Assembly: GCF_007859275.1 (NCBI RefSeq)
Contig: NZ_VOHC01000031.1
Location: 112,343 to 176,342 of the forward strand
Source of the DNA: Planomicrobium sp. CPCC 101079
GTDB lineage: Bacteria > Bacillota > Bacilli > Bacillales_A > Planococcaceae
DNA: 64,000 nucleotides
Direction: 5' to 3'
A model generated the notes under the pieces. It was not told where the DNA came from. It saw only the letters and a program-made list of their open reading frames with translations, and made no database searches. Position 1 is the first letter of the stretch. The number at the start of each line of letters is the position of its first letter. The translations under genes were made by a program, and so were the position numbers. This document shows positions 55,300 through 64,000 of this stretch, in pieces.

Positions 55300-56244
55300 C
55301 TATTTCTGAAGCATCAATTCTGCCGTTGCATCATCTATAACTAAAACATCAAGATAGCCTCCGGAGAGTGCAGCTTTTACACTGTCCGCTTTATGGGTCC
55401 CTTCGACAATGCCAATCACTTCTGGAATGTTCTTGAATTCGTTCAAGTCCAGGCCGATCACTAAATCATTTAACGGGTGTTGGATTTGTTTTCCTGCCGC
55501 GTCGAAGAAACGTGAGCCAATATCTCCTGCAGCTCCCGCGTCCTGCAAAGATTCCAAATCTCTTTCAGTGAGATAATCCATCGTTGTCATGGTGGAGCCT
55601 TCGAATGGATTTCCAATTCCCACTACAGCCATTTCAACATTGCGTCCTTCTTCTAACACCATCGCGATATCTTCTGATTGGATCAAGCGCTGTTTCAATT
55701 CATACGATCCAACCATAGCAGGTGCATAAAGATATGAACAATTTGAATTCATTTTCTGTGCCAGTTGATACGCCAGCAAGTTTGAATGAATTTCGACTAG
55801 CTTTCTTCCCATTCCTCCTACAAGCGGAATAATCTTTAATTCCCGGTGCTGTTCATACGGATACTCTTGGACGAATTTTGAAAGCGTGCTCCCCCATGAA
55901 AGGCCAAGAGACTTTATGCCCTGCAAGTTTTTTGAAACATAAACAGAAGCCGCTTTGCCTAATGCCTGTTTGACCATTTCTTTTGTCATATCGGCAGTCG
56001 GAATTACAATCGCTTCTTTAAGATTGTATTTTTTCTCCAGTCGATGCTCTAATTCTACAGTGTGAGCGCTTTCATCTTTAATGTAGATTTCAACTATGCC
56101 GATATCTCTGGCTTTATTGAGCAGTTTGGAAATCACTGGGCGGGAAACGCCAATTTTCTTAGCGATTTCCGCCTGTGTTTGTCCATCAAAATAATAGAGC
56201 TTTGATACTTTTACGATTTGCCTGCGTTCTTCCCAATCGATCAT
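55300..56244 (-). CDS. SorC/DeoR-type sugar-binding transcriptional regulator
   Basis: A 314-residue regulator with an N-terminal helix-turn-helix (YYFDGQTQAEIAKKIGVSRPVISKLLNKA, about 17-45) and a C-terminal sugar-phosphate-binding domain of the SorC family (LGLSWGSTLSKFV, VPLVGG-like IPLVGGMG, GIVEGTHKADSV). It lies 138 bp after the E3 gene on the same strand and is the only regulator in the locus, so it probably controls the dehydrogenase operon. Its effector is likely a phosphorylated sugar or polyol from the PTS encoded upstream (inference). Confidence 0.9.
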   Translation of the reverse strand: MIDWEERRQIVKVSKLYYFDGQTQAEIAKKIGVSRPVISKLLNKARDIGIVEIYIKDESAHTVELEHRLEKKYNLKEAIVIPTADMTKEMVKQALGKAASVYVSKNLQGIKSLGLSWGSTLSKFVQEYPYEQHRELKIIPLVGGMGRKLVEIHSNLLAYQLAQKMNSNCSYLYAPAMVGSYELKQRLIQSEDIAMVLEEGRNVEMAVVGIGNPFEGSTMTTMDYLTERDLESLQDAGAAGDIGSRFFDAAGKQIQHPLNDLVIGLDLNEFKNIPEVIGIVEGTHKADSVKAALSGGYLDVLVIDDATAELMLQK

Positions 56245-56382
56245 TGTGACACCTTCTCATCAAAATTTCTTAAAGTGAGAAATACCCCTTATCGATTATT
56301 TCCCCATATTTAAAACATAAATTTTATACCTGACTAAATTCTACCATCTTTTATGGGGACTGGCAGAACATTAATCCAAATT

Positions 56383-57771
56383 TTAATGATGAACTCCCTT
56401 GTCAAGCCATGATGCTGCCGCCTCGTAAACACTTTCAGAAACAGTCGGATGGGCATGTACCATAGTGGAAAGCTCTTCAACTGTTCCTTCTAGATGGATA
56501 AAAGCTGATGGCTCCGCTATCATTTCCGTAACGTGTGAACCGACCATTGTAACTCCAAGAATTTCTCCGTATTGTGTGCCGGCAATCAGCTTAGTAAATC
56601 CTTCTTTTTCACCACGGGTCAAAGCTTTTCCGTTTCCTGCATGGTCAATTCTCACCACTTTATAGGACAGGTTTTTCTCTTTCGCTTCTTCTTCAGTCAA
56701 TCCGACACTGGCAATTTCCGGGCTGGTATAAACGCAGCGCGGTATTACGTTATAGTCTATCTTTTCCTTTTCACCTGCCGCATTGGCAGCTGCTACAAGA
56801 CCTTCTGCGCTGGCGACATGCGCCAATTGCCATCCGCCCACTAAATCGCCTATTGCCAAAATGGATGGGAGATTGGTCTGCATTTGATCATCTACTTTTA
56901 CAAATGGCCCATTCATATCAAGATCCAAGTCTGCAAAGGCAGAAGTATTTGGTGCTCTTCCAACTGACAGCAGGATAGCTTCTGCTTCCAGCACATCTTT
57001 TTTACCGTCTTTTGTTTCCACATTCACTACCTGATGGTTTTCCTGTTTTTCGACGCTCATTACTTTTGTACTGGTCAACAAGGTGATTTTTTTCTTTTTC
57101 AATTCTTTTGCAAGAAGTTTTGAAGCATCTATATCTTCATTCGGAACAATACGATCGCCCATTTCGACAACAGTGACCGGCACATTCAAACTTGAAAAAA
57201 TGCATGCCAATTCTACACCAATTATTCCTCCACCGACAATTACCATAGACGCTGGAATTTCTGTGATATCGAAAATTGTGTCACTGGTGTAATAAGATGC
57301 TTGGTCAAGACCGGGGATAGGAGGGATGATGGGCTTGGATCCAGTGGCCAATATGATTTTTTCGCCTCGAATGGTTTCTTCCTTGTTTTCCAACTGTATC
57401 GAAACCGTCTGATCCCGCTGGACTTTTCCAAAGCCATTATAAACATCAATTTTGCCTTTTTTCATTAAATAAGCGATTCCATTTCGCAGCGTTTGTATGA
57501 CTTCATCTTTTCTTGCGAGCATTTTTGAAAGAGAAAAAGTTAATGATCCCGTTTCAATCCCCCAGCTTTTTGCCCTTTCAATATCTTCAATAATTTCAGC
57601 GTGGCGTAATAACGTTTTTGAAGGAATACAGCCACGATTCAAACATGTCCCTCCCAGTTCCCGTGCTTCAACAAGTGCAACTTTCTTTCCAAGTTTCGCT
57701 GCTCTGATTGCCGCCACGTAACCGCCTGGGCCTCCGCCAATAACTGCCACGTCATAGTTATTCAATGACAT
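56383..57771 (-). CDS. lpdA: Dihydrolipoamide dehydrogenase (E3)
   Basis: FAD enzyme that reoxidises the lipoyl group of the E2 encoded next to it. At 462 residues it has the usual length. The FAD motif GGGPGGYVAAIRAAKLG is at the start, the redox disulfide in GGTCLNRGCIPSKTLL near residue 42, the NAD motif VIVGGGIIGVELA near 175, and the C-terminal HAHPTVSE active base near residue 442. It follows the E2 gene by 7 bp. Confidence 0.96.
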   Translation of the reverse strand: MSLNNYDVAVIGGGPGGYVAAIRAAKLGKKVALVEARELGGTCLNRGCIPSKTLLRHAEIIEDIERAKSWGIETGSLTFSLSKMLARKDEVIQTLRNGIAYLMKKGKIDVYNGFGKVQRDQTVSIQLENKEETIRGEKIILATGSKPIIPPIPGLDQASYYTSDTIFDITEIPASMVIVGGGIIGVELACIFSSLNVPVTVVEMGDRIVPNEDIDASKLLAKELKKKKITLLTSTKVMSVEKQENHQVVNVETKDGKKDVLEAEAILLSVGRAPNTSAFADLDLDMNGPFVKVDDQMQTNLPSILAIGDLVGGWQLAHVASAEGLVAAANAAGEKEKIDYNVIPRCVYTSPEIASVGLTEEEAKEKNLSYKVVRIDHAGNGKALTRGEKEGFTKLIAGTQYGEILGVTMVGSHVTEMIAEPSAFIHLEGTVEELSTMVHAHPTVSESVYEAAASWLDKGVHH

Positions 57772-57778
57772 CTACTCC

Positions 57779-59146
57779 TTAAGTTAATAATTCATACGGT
57801 TGTTCGAGAATGTTTTTTAGTTCAGTCAGGAATGCTGCGGCCGGTGCACCGTCTATTACCCGGTGATCAAATGACAAGCTGACAGTCATCATCGGGCGCA
57901 GTACAATCGCTCCGTTAACGCCAACCGGCTTTTCGTTTATTCGTCCGACTCCGAGTATTGCAGATTCCGGCTGATTGATCACTGGAGTAAAGGCATCAAT
58001 TGCATACATGCCTAAATTACTGATTGTAAATGTCCCTCCAGACATTGCATCCGGTTTTAACTTGCTTTCCCGTGCCGCTTTGCCTAGGGCTTTGCATTCT
58101 TCTGTGATTGCCGCGAGCCCTTTTTGGTCGGCATTTTTTACTACAGGTACCAACAAGCCATTTTCCACCGCCACTGCCAAGCCAATATTGATAGCATCAT
58201 TAAAGACGATTTCATTGCCTTCCAGCGAAACGTTGATGTTTTTATGGCGCTTTAAGGAATGCGCCGCAGCTTTAACAATGATTTCTGTATAAGAAAGGCG
58301 GAGCCCTGTCTGCTTTTCAATACTGCCCAGAAGTTGTTTTCGCATGCCGACAACTTCTGTCATGTCAATTTCGCTTGTTAAGGTAACATGAGGGGCCGAC
58401 GTTTTGCTTTTCAGCATCCGCTCAGCTACAACTTTTCGGATGCCTTCCATTTTCACGCGCTTGCCGGCTGCAGCCGCTGGTGAAGAAACTGGCTGTCCCG
58501 CCTCTTCGACATCCGCACGGTAAATTTTGCCTTGGGAGCCGCTTCCTTTCACATCTTGCAATCGGATGCCTTCAGCCTCAGCAACTTTTTTAGCGAGCGG
58601 CGTAGCTTTTGGAGCAGCATTTGAAGTAGCAAAAGCCATCACATCTCCCTGCTGTATGCGCCCTTTTGGCCCAGAACCTTCAATCTCCGTAAGTGAAACA
58701 GCCTTTTCCTTAGCTACTCGGCGGGCTGCCGGAGTAGCACGCGGTTTTTCTGATGATGCTGCCGATTCTGTGGATGATTGGGATGAAGGTTCGCTTCGCT
58801 CTTCAGGAGTAGTGTCAAATACATCTTCTTCATCTTCATCCTGGGTATCCTGGGAATCTGATCCCGCTCCTCCCGCCTCGCCAGGAGGAGAATCGGGCAC
58901 TTTTTCGTCCGCTTTTCCGATATAGCCGACAACATGGTTGATGGGGACTTCATCATCTTCTTCGTAATATTTTTTCAAGAGAATGCCTTCCTCGTATGCT
59001 TCCACTTCAATATTGATTTTATCTGTCATGATTTCGAACAAAGCATCCCCGACTTCCACCGTATCCCCTTCATTCTTAAACCATTGCAAGAGTGTTCCGA
59101 CTTGCATCGTGCTGCTTAGTTTGGGCATAAAGATTTCTTTGGCCAT
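57779..59146 (-). CDS. 2-oxoacid/acetoin dehydrogenase E2 (acyltransferase)
   Basis: A 455-residue dihydrolipoamide acyltransferase. A lipoyl domain (1-78) has the lipoylated Lys 43 in EIMTDKINIEV. A Ser/Glu-rich linker follows, then two E3-binding domains in tandem (about 136-172 and 180-213, each with ATPxAxxxAxE and GSGxxGxIxxxDV). The catalytic domain ends with SFDHRVIDGAPAAAF, holding the active His and Asp. It is linked with E1 and E3 genes in one operon. Similarity is closest to acetoin dehydrogenase type E2, but the substrate is unproved. Confidence 0.93.
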   Translation of the reverse strand: MAKEIFMPKLSSTMQVGTLLQWFKNEGDTVEVGDALFEIMTDKINIEVEAYEEGILLKKYYEEDDEVPINHVVGYIGKADEKVPDSPPGEAGGAGSDSQDTQDEDEEDVFDTTPEERSEPSSQSSTESAASSEKPRATPAARRVAKEKAVSLTEIEGSGPKGRIQQGDVMAFATSNAAPKATPLAKKVAEAEGIRLQDVKGSGSQGKIYRADVEEAGQPVSSPAAAAGKRVKMEGIRKVVAERMLKSKTSAPHVTLTSEIDMTEVVGMRKQLLGSIEKQTGLRLSYTEIIVKAAAHSLKRHKNINVSLEGNEIVFNDAINIGLAVAVENGLLVPVVKNADQKGLAAITEECKALGKAARESKLKPDAMSGGTFTISNLGMYAIDAFTPVINQPESAILGVGRINEKPVGVNGAIVLRPMMTVSLSFDHRVIDGAPAAAFLTELKNILEQPYELLT

Positions 59147-59163
59147 CTTTTCGTTGCTCCTCC

Positions 59164-60147
59164 CTACGAACGGTTTACCGTTTCTTTGACTGCGCCAATA
59201 ATATCTTCCACTCCTGGGATAGCTGCTTTTTCAAGTTCCGGATTGTAAGGAATCGGAACGGCCTTGCCTCCGAGCCGTTTGATCGGTGCGTCCAAATAAT
59301 CGAAAGCTTCGCTCTCTGCAATCACACTGGCGATTTCCCCACCGAACCCGCCGCGTTTTACCGCTTCGTGAACGACAACCAGCCGGCTCGTCTTTTTCAC
59401 AGAATTGATAATTGTTTCTGTATCTAAAGGGACAAGGGTCCGAGGATCGATTACTTCGACGCTGATTCCCTCTTTTTCAAGTTCCACTGCAGCTTCCAGC
59501 GATTTATGGACCATGATAGCGGTCGCTACAATTGTGACATCCTTGCCTTCCCGTTTAATGTCCGCTTTTCCTAATGGAATGGAATAAGGTTCTTCGGGAA
59601 CGTCGGATTTGGTCTTATAGCAAAGTTTGTGTTCATAAAAAATGACTGGGTTATCATCGTCAATAGCCGCTTTTAAAAGCCCTTTTGCGTCATAAGCTGT
59701 CGACGGCTGTACCACTTTCAGTCCCGGAATATGAGTCATCCAAGCTTCCAGGCTTTGAGAATGCTGGGCAGCCGCGCCGGTCCCTGACCCTGCAGGCGTC
59801 CGCAGCACCATCGGCACTTTCCCCTTGCCGCCATACATATAACGGATTTTGGCTGCCTGATTTACCATATTGTCCATTGCAATTGTAATAAAATCGGAAA
59901 ATTGAAGCTCCAATATCGGACGCATGCCGGTTAATGCAGCTCCGACTGCAGTCCCTGAAATAGCCGCTTCTGATATCGGGGTATTGCGAATCCGCTCTGG
60001 ACCAAATTCTTCAATCATCCCCCGGGTAACGCCGAATGCTCCGCCGTAGACGCCGATATCTTCCCCTAGAATGAAAACGTCTTCGTTTTGCCGCATTTCC
60101 TGGCTCATCGCTTCTCTAACCGCTTCTAAATAAGTTATTTCCCTCAT
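59164..60147 (-). CDS. TPP-dependent dehydrogenase E1 beta subunit
   Basis: A 327-residue beta subunit that pairs with E1 alpha to decarboxylate or cleave the substrate on thiamine diphosphate. Typical segments are [33 protein letters not shown], and [18 protein letters not shown], in which the His contributes to the active site. RBS AAGGAGG. It lies 25 bp after E1 alpha. Likely AcoB-like, with pyruvate or branched-chain E1 beta as the alternatives. Confidence 0.93.
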   Translation of the reverse strand: MREITYLEAVREAMSQEMRQNEDVFILGEDIGVYGGAFGVTRGMIEEFGPERIRNTPISEAAISGTAVGAALTGMRPILELQFSDFITIAMDNMVNQAAKIRYMYGGKGKVPMVLRTPAGSGTGAAAQHSQSLEAWMTHIPGLKVVQPSTAYDAKGLLKAAIDDDNPVIFYEHKLCYKTKSDVPEEPYSIPLGKADIKREGKDVTIVATAIMVHKSLEAAVELEKEGISVEVIDPRTLVPLDTETIINSVKKTSRLVVVHEAVKRGGFGGEIASVIAESEAFDYLDAPIKRLGGKAVPIPYNPELEKAAIPGVEDIIGAVKETVNRS

Positions 60148-60172
60148 TACTATTGGCCTCCTTCGCTTCCTT

Positions 60173-61156
60173 TTAGGCGTAGATGTCTTCCATTAAATCG
60201 TCTAAGCTTGGGTGGGGGCTATTGGCAGCGAAATCCACCGATGCTTCAACTTCTTCTTTTGCATCAGCTTTAATTTTTTCAGCCGCTTCTTCAGTCAATA
60301 ATCCTTCTTGAACCAAAACCAATCGCATCCGCTCAATCGGATCTTTTAGGCGCCATTCCTTTTCTTCTTCCCGGGTACGGTACTTTTTCGCGTCACTTTT
60401 TGAATGGCCTTTCCAGCGGTAAGTTTTTGCTTCAACAATTGATGGCCCTTCACCATTGCGTGCCCGTTCAACCGCTTCGCCAACACCATTCATAACATCA
60501 AAAATATCATTGCCGTCAACCACTTTCCCAGGAATGCCGTAGCTTTCCCCACGCTGTGCCACGTTCTCAATGTTCATCATTTCTTTTGCCGGCCCCGACA
60601 TGCCGTATTGGTTGTTTTCGCAGATAAAGACCACTGGAAGCTTCCATATAGAAGCCAAGTTGAGCGCTTCATGAAAACTTCCTTCGTTTGAAGCCCCGTC
60701 GCCAAAAAAGCAAAGGACAACAAACCCGTCTTTTTTCATTTGCGAAGTCAAAGCCGCTCCCGTTGCAATGGCAAAACCGCCCCCGACAATACCATTTGCC
60801 CCGAGATTTCCTTTCTCAACATCCGCGATGTGCATCGAGCCGCCTTTGCCTTTGCAGTAGCCGGTTGTCCGACCGAACAATTCAGCCATCATTCCGTTAA
60901 CTTCTGCTCCCTTGGCGATGCAGTGGCCATGGCCACGGTGTGTGCTCGTAATCTTATCGCGGTCTTCCAGTACCGCAATAGCTCCGACCGCAGACGCTTC
61001 TTGCCCAACTGCTAAGTGAGTTGTTCCGTGAATCATGCCTTTGGCAAAAAATTCATCCACTTTCTCTTCAAAAAACCTGATTTGCCACATTTGCTTGTAT
61101 AAATCCACCAAATCTTTTTTATCTACTCGAGAGGGTAAATTAACTTTTTGAGTCAT
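60173..61156 (-). CDS. TPP-dependent dehydrogenase E1 alpha subunit (acetoin type)
   Basis: A 327-residue alpha subunit. The thiamine diphosphate-binding motif is [15 protein letters not shown] through CENN (about 165-195). The strings [13 protein letters not shown] and [25 protein letters not shown] match acetoin dehydrogenase alpha (AcoA) closely from memory. It is the first gene of E1alpha-E1beta-E2-E3, with RBS AGGAGG and a 28-bp palindrome just upstream. Acetoin is the best guess, but the adjoining polyol PTS and SAF-domain dehydrogenase leave room for another substrate. Confidence 0.92.
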   Translation of the reverse strand: MTQKVNLPSRVDKKDLVDLYKQMWQIRFFEEKVDEFFAKGMIHGTTHLAVGQEASAVGAIAVLEDRDKITSTHRGHGHCIAKGAEVNGMMAELFGRTTGYCKGKGGSMHIADVEKGNLGANGIVGGGFAIATGAALTSQMKKDGFVVLCFFGDGASNEGSFHEALNLASIWKLPVVFICENNQYGMSGPAKEMMNIENVAQRGESYGIPGKVVDGNDIFDVMNGVGEAVERARNGEGPSIVEAKTYRWKGHSKSDAKKYRTREEEKEWRLKDPIERMRLVLVQEGLLTEEAAEKIKADAKEEVEASVDFAANSPHPSLDDLMEDIYA

Positions 61157-61182
61157 AGTACTTCCTCCTATTTACATTTGTT

Positions 61183-61210
61183 CCGGACGTTAACATATGT
61201 AAACGTCCGG
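61183..61210. promoter_or_regulatory. 28-bp palindrome upstream of E1 alpha, probable operator
   Basis: CCGGACGTT and AACGTCCGG flank a central ACATATGT; all 28 positions are symmetric except one A/A pair on each side of the centre. It ends 14 bp before the AGGAGG ribosome site of the dehydrogenase operon. No T run follows, so it is not a terminator. A SorC-type regulator gene at the end of the operon is the obvious candidate to bind it (inference). Confidence 0.65.
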
Positions 61211-61306
61211 CAATACGAAAGGGCATTCGTCATTTTCTCCAAAAGGCCCGCTTCTTCAACAACTGATAAAGAAGCTTGGCCTATGACAACGAATACTCAA
61301 GAAATG

Positions 61307-61642
61307 CTATTCTTTTTTTTTGTAATTCTGAATCACTTTACGAGTGCTATTCACATCTTTTAGAACATGATAAGGTTTTTTAATGACTCTAACCGGGAGC
61401 GAAAACAACAAATGACTGAGATCTTTTTGGTATTCTTCAGTCATCCGCGTGGGTTTTGTTGATATTCGCTCGTATATTTCTCTATACAATTCTTTTTTTA
61501 CATCGATTTTAAGTTCTTTTGTTTTGTTGCATTCCAGGCAGCGGATGCTTTTTATCTGGTCGTTGATATACGTTATTTCGTGGTCCACTTCTTCATGGCA
61601 ATGAAGACAATACAAGCCAGCTTCCATTTTCTTTACTTTCAT
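61307..61642 (-). CDS. Small zinc-ribbon protein
   Basis: A 111-residue basic protein with two CxxC pairs in the N-terminal half (CLHC near 12-15 and CLEC near 35-38), spaced as in a zinc ribbon. The rest is charged and helical, ending NYKKKE. No signal peptide or membrane helix. Related short proteins occur in bacilli without a defined role, to my memory. It lies between the SAF-domain dehydrogenase and the E1 alpha gene on the same strand. A small inverted repeat (61648-61669) covers its leader and overlaps its GGGGAG ribosome site. Confidence 0.7.
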   Translation of the reverse strand: MKVKKMEAGLYCLHCHEEVDHEITYINDQIKSIRCLECNKTKELKIDVKKELYREIYERISTKPTRMTEEYQKDLSHLLFSLPVRVIKKPYHVLKDVNSTRKVIQNYKKKE

Positions 61643-61719
61643 GATACAACATCTCCCCGTTTAGATGTTTGATACACTTCTAGCTCTTAAAATGTACCAT
61701 TTATCTGTCGGATTGGAAA

Positions 61720-63045
61720 TTATGCTTTCACAGCGACTTCTTTACCGGCGTTCGTTTTGAACGTTTCGTCTTGCATGCGGCGCAAACGCCAGATAGTGGA
61801 ATCGACTGTTTGGATAACGTCGTCATAAGTGATGATTTCGCCTTTTTTAATCGAGCGTTTCAATTGGACGTTGCGGTCAACCAAACCTAATGGAAGCGCA
61901 TTTTGCTGAACGGCATCTTCAGCAGAAAGGATTGAACCGTAAACCGTGAAACCTCCGATTCCGTCGAGGGAATCGCCTTCATTCAAATCGATTTTCGCCA
62001 CAGTTACTGTTTCTGCTTGGAGCCCTTTCCACGGCGCAATTGTTGCTTCATTGTAAAAATAAGCACGTGCAATTGAAATTGGCGTTTCCAAGCTTGTCAG
62101 GTGATATGGACGGTAGAGCACATAGTTCGGACCTTCGCCCATGCTGAGGTATTGCATTTCGTGATTGACCTCTTCTTTTTCAGAAGCAATGATAGCAAAG
62201 ACTCCCGGCGCAACTCCGTTGATGTATTCGACGATTTTTTTATTGTTCACTTGTCCGCCGTCTTCTTTCAGCTTGAAGATTTCCGGCAGGCCTTTTACAT
62301 CGCTTACGAATCCGTTCATTCCTGGCTTGTCCGGCAAAAATCCAGTTGCGTTTGCCACCGCAGTCATTTCGACCATGGTCTTTGTGCCATCTTGGAACGA
62401 AGCGAGCATTTTCGGGCTGGCTCCTTTTCTTGCAGCTTCTTCTGCTGCTGTATCCGGATTGGCATTTTGATTCAACGGATTGTTTTTCCCTTTACCAAGC
62501 GCGACCACTTCAAAACCGAGTGCATCCGCAAAGTCGTAAAGCTCCATAATTGCCCCTGGCTCATCTCCTGCAGTACCTGTATAAACCACGCCGCTTGCAT
62601 CGGCCATTTTCTTAAGCAAAGGACCCACTGTTACGTCAGCTTCAACGTTAAGCATAACGATATGTTTTTTGTTCAAAATAGCATCCCATGCAATTTTGGC
62701 TCCAATATTCGGAACTCCAGTAGCATCGACAATAACGTCAACTTCTGATAACGAAGTCACCAATTGCGCGTCAGTCGTCGCTACCACTTTGCCTGATTGG
62801 ATCGCTTCCACTGCATCGTCGTTGTTGTTCGTTTCGACTACATCTGATGCAGAAACCCCGGATTTAATATAAGCGTTTTTTACGTTGTCAATTTGGATAT
62901 CCGCAGTTACAACCACTCGCATACCCGCCATATTTTCAATTTGGGAAATCATGCCTCTTCCCATTTGTCCGGCGCCGACTAAGCCGACTTTAATGGTTAC
63001 GCCTTGATTTTCCAGTTCTTCTAGCTTTCTATTGATTCCTAGCAT
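61720..63045 (-). CDS. NAD-dependent dehydrogenase with C-terminal SAF domain
   Basis: A 441-residue protein with an N-terminal dinucleotide-binding fold (VGLVGAGQMGRGM, residues 20-31) similar to homoserine dehydrogenases, a middle catalytic region (NVEADVTVGPLL, GTAGDEPGAIMELYDFAD), and a C-terminal SAF domain (about 370-430, LKRSIKKGEIITYDDVI). It matches the group annotated as predicted homoserine dehydrogenase with SAF domain (COG4091, from memory). The tight link to sorbitol-type PTS genes suggests it oxidises a phosphorylated polyol or its product. True substrate unknown. Confidence 0.82.
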   Translation of the reverse strand: MLGINRKLEELENQGVTIKVGLVGAGQMGRGMISQIENMAGMRVVVTADIQIDNVKNAYIKSGVSASDVVETNNNDDAVEAIQSGKVVATTDAQLVTSLSEVDVIVDATGVPNIGAKIAWDAILNKKHIVMLNVEADVTVGPLLKKMADASGVVYTGTAGDEPGAIMELYDFADALGFEVVALGKGKNNPLNQNANPDTAAEEAARKGASPKMLASFQDGTKTMVEMTAVANATGFLPDKPGMNGFVSDVKGLPEIFKLKEDGGQVNNKKIVEYINGVAPGVFAIIASEKEEVNHEMQYLSMGEGPNYVLYRPYHLTSLETPISIARAYFYNEATIAPWKGLQAETVTVAKIDLNEGDSLDGIGGFTVYGSILSAEDAVQQNALPLGLVDRNVQLKRSIKKGEIITYDDVIQTVDSTIWRLRRMQDETFKTNAGKEVAVKA

Positions 63046-63064
63046 TAAATTATCCCCTTTGTTG

Positions 63065-63442
63065 TTAGTATTTTACGATGCGAATTTCGGAATTCATTGT
63101 CAATGTAGGCATCGGTTTCTTTTCTACACACATGGTCCCGGGAAGTTCTGCTGTTTTTTCTCCGTTAAACACAATCGTGCAATGCCCGATTTCTTTGAGT
63201 GTGTCGTTCACTTTGCTGCCGACAAAAAGAATATCGTAGCTTTCTCCACTGATTTCTAATACATCTCCAACTTCCACTTCTCCGAGAAGATCCGATTTTT
63301 CATGGATCACACCAATCATTCTCAATGCCTCAGGTACTGTGTCATTAAAAATGATCAGCATGCTTTCCTCAGCAAAAAGTTCTACTTCTTCACCAATTTC
63401 CACTATTTTTGATTCATATTTTTTCGTCATAACATCCCTCAC
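63065..63442 (-). CDS. srlB: PTS sorbitol-family EIIA component
   Basis: A 125-residue EIIA protein of the glucitol/sorbitol PTS family, which passes phosphate from HPr to the EIIB domain. Family-like segments include LIIFNDTVPEALRMIGVIHEKSD with the probable phospho-His, and VGSKVNDTLKEIGHCTIVFNG. A GTG at 63442 has a strong AAGGAGG 7 bp upstream; an ATG at 63430, closer to the family start, is the alternative. It follows the EIIBC gene by 15 bp and precedes the SAF-domain dehydrogenase by 19 bp. Confidence 0.85.
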   Translation of the reverse strand: MRDVMTKKYESKIVEIGEEVELFAEESMLIIFNDTVPEALRMIGVIHEKSDLLGEVEVGDVLEISGESYDILFVGSKVNDTLKEIGHCTIVFNGEKTAELPGTMCVEKKPMPTLTMNSEIRIVKY

Positions 63443-63457
63443 CTGTCTGCCTCCTTA

Positions 63458-64000
63458 TTAGTTATACATACCAAAACTGAATAAATAAGCGATTACTACT
63501 GCTAATGGTCCAGTTATCAAACGGGATATCAGAACAGCTGGCACCCCGACTTCAATTGTTTCTGGTTTTGCTTCACCTAACGTCAACCCTACCGGCACAA
63601 AGTCAGCGCCAACTTGAGGGTTTATCGCAAATAGTGCCGGCAAGGCAAGCTCAGGAGGAATATTTCCACGGCCGATTTCCACCCCGACAAGAACACCGAC
63701 AACTTGCGCAATTACAGCTCCTGGCCCAAGCAATGGGGAGAGGATCGGGATAGCGCAGATGACCGATAAGATCAACAGCCCGAAAATATTGCCTGCAAGC
63801 GGTGTGACAAAATTCGCAATTACATCGCCAATGCCTGTATACAAGATAATCCCGATCAACATACTGACAAACGCCATGAACGGCAGAATGTTTTTAATAA
63901 CTTGATCAATGGTTTCACGGCCGGCCTGATAAAAAATACCAACTATTTTCCCGGCACCGCGGCCGACTCTTTCAACAATGTTCTGCTTTTTTTGCGGCTG
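63458..64000 (-). CDS. srlE: PTS sorbitol-family EIIBC component (partial)
   Basis: The C-terminal part of a membrane EIIBC protein; the frame stays open to the window edge, so the N-terminus and EIIB phosphorylation site are outside. About 180 codons are seen, with several hydrophobic helices and the segments [24 protein letters not shown] and [31 protein letters not shown], characteristic of SrlE. An internal ATG at 63877 is not the start. It takes up a polyol and phosphorylates it; the exact polyol cannot be read from this part. Confidence 0.88.
   Translation of the reverse strand, partial: QPQKKQNIVERVGRGAGKIVGIFYQAGRETIDQVIKNILPFMAFVSMLIGIILYTGIGDVIANFVTPLAGNIFGLLILSVICAIPILSPLLGPGAVIAQVVGVLVGVEIGRGNIPPELALPALFAINPQVGADFVPVGLTLGEAKPETIEVGVPAVLISRLITGPLAVVIAYLFSFGMYN

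Noticed and set aside
56254..56281. TTCTCA/TGAGAA inverted repeat in the leader of the SorC-type regulator
   Set aside because: Only 6-bp arms with a 16-bp AT-rich centre, unlike the operator palindrome upstream of E1 alpha; too likely by chance.
61648..61669. Inverted repeat AACATCT/AGATGTT as a terminator after the SAF-domain gene
   Set aside because: No T run follows on the minus strand and it overlaps the ribosome site of the next gene; a weak regulatory role is possible but unsupported.
62101..62748. A 215-codon plus-strand frame
   Set aside because: It lies wholly antisense to the well-supported SAF-domain dehydrogenase gene and shows no family features.

Overview
The window reads as a chromosomal segment of a low-GC Gram-positive bacterium. 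It most resembles the Planococcaceae (Planococcus or Planomicrobium type), judged from protein similarity recalled from memory and from gene order that follows the Bacillus subtilis 168 map over about 47 kb. Almost everything is on the minus strand. No rRNA, tRNA, CRISPR array, insertion sequence or prophage is visible.

Bases 1-47400 form the conserved backbone, read here from low to high coordinate (the reverse of transcription). They hold the cytochrome bc complex (qcrCBA), ypiF-ypiB-ypiA, the shikimate/tyrosine operon (aroA, tyrA, aroH, aroB, aroC), ndk, menaquinone synthesis (hepT-menG-hepS), mtrB, folE and HU. Next come yphF-yphE-gpsA-der, fni, an S1-domain protein, plsC-cmk, prsW, ansA, bdr, ypbG, a CBS protein, ypbE and recQ-ypbB, with ferredoxin divergent. 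After these are riboflavin uptake (ribU under an FMN riboswitch), sigX-rsiX, the cytochrome c biogenesis and redox-sensing operon resABCDE, rluB, scpAB, ribT, lysA, pdp-deoB, xerD and fur.

Where B. subtilis carries sporulation or germination genes inside this order (spoIVA, sleB-ypeB, dacB-spmAB, dacF-spoIIA-sigF-spoVA), this window has only short intergenic gaps. This argues for a non-spore-forming lineage. The trp genes, hisC and the rib operon are also absent from their B. subtilis positions, although mtrB (TRAP) and ribT remain.

Bases 47400-64000 are more lineage specific. They contain nudF, an aldo-keto reductase, and an hxlR-hxlA-hxlB formaldehyde (ribulose monophosphate) module. A probable nucleotide-signalling operon follows: a GAF-HD-GYP phosphodiesterase, a DUF3307 membrane protein, a three-part class III nucleotide cyclase and a nucleotidyltransferase. 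The last part is a SorC-regulated carbohydrate locus: a sorbitol-family PTS running off the window end, a SAF-domain dehydrogenase, a small zinc-ribbon protein, and a complete acetoin-dehydrogenase-like E1alpha-E1beta-E2-E3 complex. The complex operon is preceded by a 28-bp palindrome that looks like an operator.

Two stretches exceed 300 bases without a gene. Bases 21286-21679 hold a tandem, structured repeat and a terminator. Bases 30353-30734 hold the FMN riboswitch with its terminator and the rsiX terminator. The strongest leads for new biology are the cyclase/HD-GYP operon, the polyol PTS plus 2-oxoacid-dehydrogenase locus with its palindrome, and the modular repeat whose stems differ in sequence but keep their pairing.
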